From positions 1 through 47,078 of the forward strand of contig NZ_JABEQC010000020.1 in NCBI RefSeq assembly GCF_013041605.1: a DNA stretch of 47,078 bases. The letters are read 5' to 3'. The stretch comes from Vibrio plantisponsor (GTDB taxonomy: Bacteria; Pseudomonadota; Gammaproteobacteria; Enterobacterales; Vibrionaceae). The position numbers were made by a program, and so were the translations under genes. Under the pieces are notes generated by a model that made no database searches, was not told where the DNA came from, and saw only the letters and a list, made by a program, of their open reading frames with translations. Positions 42,861 to 47,078 of this stretch are shown piece after piece; position 1 is the stretch's first letter; each line of letters starts with the position of its first letter.

Positions 42861-43213
42861 AAAAAATCGCCTTTATTTTCCATACTCCTCCTCATGCTAC
42901 ATCTTCCGCACGTGAAGGGTTAGACGCTATTTTAGCTGCGTCAGCCTATTCAGAAGATCTGGCCATTTTTTTCGTCGGAGAAGGGGTACTGCAACTCCTC
43001 AAGGCTCAGGAACCGTCTCAAGTATTGAGTCGCGATTACATTAGCGCTTATAAACTGCTTGATTTATATGATATTGAGCAGCGTTATATTTGCTCTCAAA
43101 GCCTGCAAGACTGGGAGCTTGAACCGAGCGACTTAGTTATCGAGGGAGAAGTTCTTTCCCCACAGCAAATCGCAGCTCATTGGAATGAGTTCGACCAACT
43201 TTTAACTTTCTGA
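42857..43213 (+). CDS. tusC: Sulfurtransferase complex subunit TusC
   Basis: The 118 residues compare with 119 in E. coli. TusC is a structural DsrE-like subunit of the TusBCD heterohexamer. It opens KKIAFIFHTPPHATSSAREG, and IFFVGEGVLQLL is typical. The start is TTG, overlapping the tusD stop in TTGA, so translation depends on tusD. Confidence 0.93.
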   Translation: MKKIAFIFHTPPHATSSAREGLDAILAASAYSEDLAIFFVGEGVLQLLKAQEPSQVLSRDYISAYKLLDLYDIEQRYICSQSLQDWELEPSDLVIEGEVLSPQQIAAHWNEFDQLLTF

Positions 43214-43222
43214 GGGGCTCAC

Positions 43223-43498
43223 GTGCTACACATCGTAAAATCTTTGGAAAAACTGAAGCTTGTGTCTCGTTATCTGCAACAAGAAGATGCTTTATTGCTG
43301 GTGGAAAATGCCGTTTACGCAACCAGTGAGCATTGTGAGTATTTCAAGCAAATTGCACAGGCAAATCTGGTATTTGTTTTGGAAGAGGATCTTCTGGCGA
43401 GAGGGTGGTCGAAAAAGACGGCGGAAAACATTCAAATTGTCAATAAATTCGAGTTTGTTGAGCTGACGGTAAGTCAAGCAAAATCAATATCTTGGTAG
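43223..43498 (+). CDS. tusB: Sulfurtransferase complex subunit TusB
   Basis: The 91-residue protein (95 in E. coli) begins MLHIVKS and ends in Trp, both characteristic of TusB. It completes the sulfur-relay complex. The start is GTG with GAGGGG upstream, 9 nt after tusC. The str operon promoter follows about 75 nt downstream. Confidence 0.92.
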   Translation: MLHIVKSLEKLKLVSRYLQQEDALLLVENAVYATSEHCEYFKQIAQANLVFVLEEDLLARGWSKKTAENIQIVNKFEFVELTVSQAKSISW

Positions 43499-43570
43499 CT
43501 ATTCATCTCTTTATCAATTTTCTCTCATTTTTATCCTCAGCAATGGGCTAAAAAAAGATCTGTATATTTC

Positions 43571-43599
43571 TTGACACACATCCCACTGCTGCATAGAAT
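43571..43599 (+). promoter_or_regulatory. Strong promoter of the str operon (rpsL)
   Basis: TTGACA (43571-43576) and TAGAAT (43594-43599) have a 17-bp spacer. The start region TTTGCGTCCC is GC-rich, as in promoters under ppGpp/DksA control. About 70 nt of leader precede rpsL. Confidence 0.88.
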
Positions 43600-43676
43600 T
43601 TTGCGTCCCTATTTACGCATTGTGAGTAGGGATAGATTTTTCACAAAGCTAATTTCAGCAAATCAGGAGCTAGTTA

Positions 43677-44051
43677 ATGGCAACTATTAACCAGTTGGTA
43701 CGTAAGCCTCGTGTAAAGCAAGTTGTTAAAAGCAACGTGCCTGCACTAGAAGCGTGCCCACAAAAACGTGGTGTATGTACTCGTGTTTACACTACTACAC
43801 CTAAAAAACCTAACTCAGCACTTCGTAAAGTTTGTCGTGTACGTCTAACAAACGGCTTCGAAGTGACTTCGTACATCGGCGGTGAAGGCCACAACCTTCA
43901 AGAGCACTCAGTTGTTCTAATCCGTGGTGGTCGTGTTAAAGACCTTCCAGGTGTGCGTTACCACACTGTTCGCGGTGCACTTGACTGTGCTGGCGTGAAC
44001 GACCGTAAACAGGCTCGTTCTAAGTACGGTGTGAAGCGTCCTAAGTCTTAA
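43677..44051 (+). CDS. rpsL: 30S ribosomal protein S12
   Basis: The 124 residues equal E. coli. S12 lies at the decoding centre and governs accuracy. Lys43 in TTTPKKPNSALRKVCRVRL and Lys88 in GGRVKDLPGVRYH are both present, so this is the streptomycin-sensitive form. GAG precedes the ATG. rpsG follows after 98 nt, and in E. coli this spacer holds the S7 autoregulatory site. Confidence 0.98.
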   Translation: MATINQLVRKPRVKQVVKSNVPALEACPQKRGVCTRVYTTTPKKPNSALRKVCRVRLTNGFEVTSYIGGEGHNLQEHSVVLIRGGRVKDLPGVRYHTVRGALDCAGVNDRKQARSKYGVKRPKS

Positions 44052-44149
44052 TGGATCCCCGTTAAGTAAGGCCAAACACTAAATTATTTTTAATTTTTGA
44101 AGAAACTGAAAAGTTTTGGATAACCTGAAAAAGACAACGGAGAAAATCC

Positions 44150-44620
44150 ATGCCACGTCGTCGCGTTATTGGTCAGCGTAAGATCCTTCCAGATCCAAAG
44201 TTCAAATCTGAACTGCTGGCAAAATTCGTTAACATTCTTATGGTTGACGGTAAAAAATCTACTGCAGAGAAAATTGTTTACACTGCACTAGACACTATGG
44301 CTGAGAAATCTGGTAAAGATCACTTAGCTGTATTTGAAGAAGCTCTTGAAAATGTACGCCCAGCGGTAGAAGTTAAGTCTCGCCGTGTTGGTGGTTCAAC
44401 TTACCAAGTACCAGTAGAAGTACGTCCGGTTCGCCGTAACGCACTTGCTATGCGTTGGTTAGTTGAAGCTGCGCGCAAGCGTGGTGAAAAATCTATGGCT
44501 GCTCGCCTAGCTGCTGAAATGCTAGACGCGTCAGAAAACAAAGGTACAGCTGTTAAGAAACGTGAAGACGTTCACCGTATGGCTGAAGCGAACAAAGCGT
44601 TTGCTCATTACCGTTGGTAA
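44150..44620 (+). CDS. rpsG: 30S ribosomal protein S7
   Basis: The 156-residue protein nucleates assembly of the 30S head and lines the E-site mRNA path. The signature DPKFKSELLAKFVNILMVDG and the segment SRRVGGSTYQVPVEVRPVRR are intact. ACGGAGAAAATCC gives the ribosome site. In E. coli, S7 represses translation of this operon. A long structured spacer separates it from fusA. Confidence 0.98.
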   Translation: MPRRRVIGQRKILPDPKFKSELLAKFVNILMVDGKKSTAEKIVYTALDTMAEKSGKDHLAVFEEALENVRPAVEVKSRRVGGSTYQVPVEVRPVRRNALAMRWLVEAARKRGEKSMAARLAAEMLDASENKGTAVKKREDVHRMAEANKAFAHYRW

Positions 44621-44629
44621 TACCTTTTC

Positions 44630-44761
44630 AGTGCTGCAAGGTTCCTTGCAGCACTTCTTTAGTTCCTATGCTTATGCTAGGAACTATTGCTATATCTAGA
44701 GGACAGTATTTTTTCTCGAAGATAGTTTTTAGCTGAGAACGTTTTTAGCTATAGCAATAGT
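44630..44761 (+). promoter_or_regulatory. Structured rpsG-fusA spacer with competing hairpins
   Basis: Hairpin 1: AGTGCTGCAAGG (44630-44641) with CCTTGCAGCACT (44644-44655), then TCTTT, a possible weak terminator. Hairpin 2: AGTTCCTA (44661-44668) with TAGGAACT (44678-44685). Hairpin 3: ACTATTGCTATA (44683-44694) with TATAGCAATAGT (44750-44761). Hairpins 2 and 3 share three bases, so they compete. The spacer is 168 nt. Confidence 0.55.
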
Positions 44762-44788
44762 CCCTATCTCTAATAAGAGGATTCAATC

Positions 44789-46885
44789 GTGGCTCGCAAA
44801 ACTCCTATTGAGCGCTACCGTAACATCGGTATCTGTGCTCACGTAGATGCAGGTAAAACTACCACTACTGAGCGTATTCTGTTCTACACTGGCCTTTCTC
44901 ACAAAATCGGCGAAGTTCACGATGGTGCCGCAACCATGGACTGGATGGAGCAGGAGCAGGAACGTGGTATCACAATCACTTCAGCTGCGACTACGACTTT
45001 CTGGCGTGGTATGGAAGCACAGTTCCAAGATCATCGCATCAACATCATTGATACCCCAGGACACGTAGACTTTACTATCGAAGTAGAGCGTTCACTTCGT
45101 GTACTTGATGGTGCAGTGGTTGTGTTCTGTGGAGCATCAGGCGTTGAACCTCAGTCTGAAACTGTATGGCGTCAAGCTAACAAATACCACGTACCACGTA
45201 TTGTATTTGTAAACAAAATGGACCGTGCAGGCGCAGACTTCTTACGCGTTGTAGACCAAATTAAACATCGTCTTGGTGCAACTCCGGTTCCTATCCAACT
45301 AAACATTGGTGCGGAAGAAGAGTTTAAAGGTGTTATCGACCTTATCAAGATGAAAGCAATCAACTGGAATGAAGCCGACCAAGGCATGACGTTTACATAC
45401 GAAGACATTCCAGCTGATATGCAAGAACTTGCTGAGGAATGGCGCAGCCACTTGGTTGAGACTGCCGCTGAAGCAAGCGAAGAATTGATGGAAAAATACC
45501 TTGATGATGGCGAGCTGACTGAAGCTGAAATCAAGCAAGCGTTGCGTCAACGTACACTGAACAACGAAATCGTACTGGCTACTTGTGGTAGTGCGTTCAA
45601 AAACAAAGGTGTACAAGCGGTTCTGGATGCGGTGATTGAATACCTACCAGCGCCGATTGACGTACCTTCAATCAAAGGTGTTGATGAAAACGATCGTGAA
45701 GTTGAGCGTCATGCTGACGACAACGAACCGTTTTCAGCATTAGCATTTAAGATTGCGACGGACCCATTTGTAGGTTCTCTAACCTTCATGCGCGTTTATT
45801 CTGGTGTGGTAAATTCAGGTGATGCTGTTTACAACTCAGTGAAACAGAAGAAAGAGCGTTTCGGTCGTATCGTGCAAATGCATGCTAACAAGCGTGAAGA
45901 AATTAAAGAAGTTCGTGCCGGCGATATCGCTGCAGCGATCGGTCTGAAAGATGTGACTACAGGTGATACTCTGTGTGACCAGAACCATAAAGTGATTCTG
46001 GAACGTATGGAATTCCCTGAGCCAGTTATTCAGATCGCAGTAGAGCCTCGCTCTCAAGCTGACCAAGAGAAAATGGCAATTGCACTAGGTAAACTAGCTG
46101 CAGAAGATCCATCTTTCCGCGTTGAAACAGACCAAGAAACTGGTCAAACGCTGATCTCTGGTATGGGCGAACTTCACCTAGACATCATCGTTGATCGTAT
46201 GAAACGCGAATTCAACGTTGACTGCAACGTGGGTAAACCTCAGGTTGCTTACCGTGAAACCATTCGTGGTAAATCGGAAGTAGAAGGCAAATTTGTTCGT
46301 CAGTCTGGCGGTCGTGGTCAATACGGTCACGTTTGGCTGAAGATTGAACCTGCTGAAGTGGGTCAGGGCTTTGTCTTCGTTGATGAGATCGTTGGTGGTG
46401 CAATTCCGAAGGAATTCATTAGCCCGGTAGCGAAAGGTATCGAGGAGCAAATGAACAACGGTGTGTTAGCTGGCTACCCAGTATTGGATGTTAAAGCTAC
46501 ACTATTTGATGGTTCATTCCACGATGTCGACTCAAGTGAGATGGCGTTTAAAATCGCTGGATCAATGGCATTCAAGAAAGGTGCGCTTGAAGCAAACCCA
46601 GTTATTCTTGAACCGCTAATGAAAGTTGAAGTAACTACTCCTGAAGATTGGATGGGTGATGTTGTTGGTGACTTAAACCGTCGTCGCGGCATGATCGAAG
46701 GTATGGATGATGGCCTTGCTGGTCTAAAAATTATCCATGCTAAAGTACCACTCTCTGAGATGTTTGGTTACGCAACGGACCTACGTTCTGCGACCCAAGG
46801 ACGTGCTTCTTACTCTATGGAGTTTGCTGAGTACTCTGAGGTTCCTAAAAATATTGCAGAAGCAATTATTGCGGAACGCGGTTAA
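44789..46885 (+). CDS. fusA: Elongation factor G
   Basis: The 698 residues compare with 704 in E. coli. EF-G drives translocation and, with RRF, ribosome recycling. The GTPase motifs are AHVDAGKTTTTERIL (G1), DTPGHVDFTIEV (G3) and NKMDRAGADF (G4). Domains II to V follow without gaps, including GMGELHLDIIVDRM and RGQYGHVWLKIEP. The start is GTG 44789 with AGAGG upstream, giving MARKTPIERYRNIGI. The second tuf lies 121 nt downstream. Confidence 0.98.
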   Translation: MARKTPIERYRNIGICAHVDAGKTTTTERILFYTGLSHKIGEVHDGAATMDWMEQEQERGITITSAATTTFWRGMEAQFQDHRINIIDTPGHVDFTIEVERSLRVLDGAVVVFCGASGVEPQSETVWRQANKYHVPRIVFVNKMDRAGADFLRVVDQIKHRLGATPVPIQLNIGAEEEFKGVIDLIKMKAINWNEADQGMTFTYEDIPADMQELAEEWRSHLVETAAEASEELMEKYLDDGELTEAEIKQALRQRTLNNEIVLATCGSAFKNKGVQAVLDAVIEYLPAPIDVPSIKGVDENDREVERHADDNEPFSALAFKIATDPFVGSLTFMRVYSGVVNSGDAVYNSVKQKKERFGRIVQMHANKREEIKEVRAGDIAAAIGLKDVTTGDTLCDQNHKVILERMEFPEPVIQIAVEPRSQADQEKMAIALGKLAAEDPSFRVETDQETGQTLISGMGELHLDIIVDRMKREFNVDCNVGKPQVAYRETIRGKSEVEGKFVRQSGGRGQYGHVWLKIEPAEVGQGFVFVDEIVGGAIPKEFISPVAKGIEEQMNNGVLAGYPVLDVKATLFDGSFHDVDSSEMAFKIAGSMAFKKGALEANPVILEPLMKVEVTTPEDWMGDVVGDLNRRRGMIEGMDDGLAGLKIIHAKVPLSEMFGYATDLRSATQGRASYSMEFAEYSEVPKNIAEAIIAERG

Positions 46886-46910
46886 CGTTATTTGATTAAT
46901 AACGAATCTA

Positions 46911-46939
46911 TTGCGCTGACGAGCGTTGGCGCATAAAAT
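46911..46939 (+). promoter_or_regulatory. Possible separate promoter of the second tuf
   Basis: TTGCGC (46911-46916) and TAAAAT (46934-46939) have a 17-bp spacer. TGCGC and GCGCA at the two ends of the interval form an inverted repeat, and GGCGCGCC lies just downstream. This could give tuf transcription beyond that from rpsL. Confidence 0.5.
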
Positions 46940-47006
46940 AGCAATTTCTGGCGCGCCTTGAGTGTACGTGACTTAAGGTGAATCATAACTAGGAAGGAAC
47001 ACGATC

Positions 47007-47078
47007 GTGTCTAAAGAAAAATTTGAACGTACGAAACCGCACGTAAACGTTGGTACTATCGGCCACGTTGACCACGGT
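47007..47078 (+). CDS. tuf: Elongation factor Tu, 5' end (partial)
   Basis: A GTG start with GGAAGGA upstream begins SKEKFERTKPHVNVGTIGHV, the EF-Tu N-terminus leading into the P-loop. The gene runs off the window after 24 codons. It follows fusA as tufA does in E. coli, and is in the same orientation as the tuf end at position 1. Confidence 0.96.
   Translation, partial: MSKEKFERTKPHVNVGTIGHVDHG

Noticed and set aside
43790..43945. Streptomycin-resistance changes in rpsL
   Set aside because: Lys43 and Lys88 are both present.

Overview
The window is chromosomal DNA of a gammaproteobacterium, almost certainly a Vibrio or close relative. The evidence is the gene order (tuf-secE-nusG-rplKAJL-rpoBC-rsd-nudC-hemE ... 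psd-rsgA-orn-tRNA-queG-tsaE-amiB-mutL-miaA-hfq-hflXKC ... slyX-fkpA-yheO-tusDCB-rpsL-rpsG-fusA-tuf), an AmiB with three LysM repeats, and protein lengths within a few residues of the E. coli orthologues. No prophage, insertion sequence, integron or CRISPR array is visible. Nearly everything is housekeeping, so the novelty lies in the non-coding DNA.

Layout. 1-12.4 kb: 3' end of one tuf, then secE-nusG, the ribosomal protein genes rplK, rplA, rplJ, rplL, and rpoB-rpoC, all on +. 12.4-17.1 kb: rsd (-), nudC, hemE, a TetR-type regulator and a DHH-family phosphoesterase (+). 17.4-26.7 kb: mostly - strand, with envC, gpmI, a DMT permease, an INDY/DASS carrier, psd, rsgA, divergent orn, and an unassigned lipoprotein. 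27.0-28.0 kb: eight tRNA genes (five Gly-GCC, three initiator Met). 28.0-28.6 kb: a gene-free stretch with DnaA boxes. 28.6-39.4 kb: queG (-), then tsaE-amiB-mutL-miaA-hfq-hflX-hflK-hflC and a small DUF2065 membrane protein. 39.4-40.6 kb: slyX and a WD40 lipoprotein (-). 40.8-47.1 kb: fkpA, yheO, tusDCB, then the str operon rpsL-rpsG-fusA and the 5' end of a second tuf.

Functional themes. Transcription and translation machinery occupies both ends. The middle holds envelope and division functions (EnvC with its likely partner amidase AmiB, Psd, FkpA, HflKC), RNA and tRNA maturation (Orn, RsgA, TsaE, MiaA, QueG, TusDCB, Hfq), and mismatch repair (MutL). Three segments that are far apart in E. 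coli (about 90, 94.7 and 75 min) are joined here between two direct tuf copies.

The most interesting signals are: a DnaA-box cluster between the tRNA-Gly operon and queG, the same position as E. coli datA; a boxA-like motif inside a 12-bp hairpin in the secE-nusG leader; a probable unannotated - strand small RNA between nudC and hemE; hairpins overlapping the rplK and rplJ promoters; a 15-bp tandem repeat at the psd start codon; and a dense GATC cluster upstream of tsaE.
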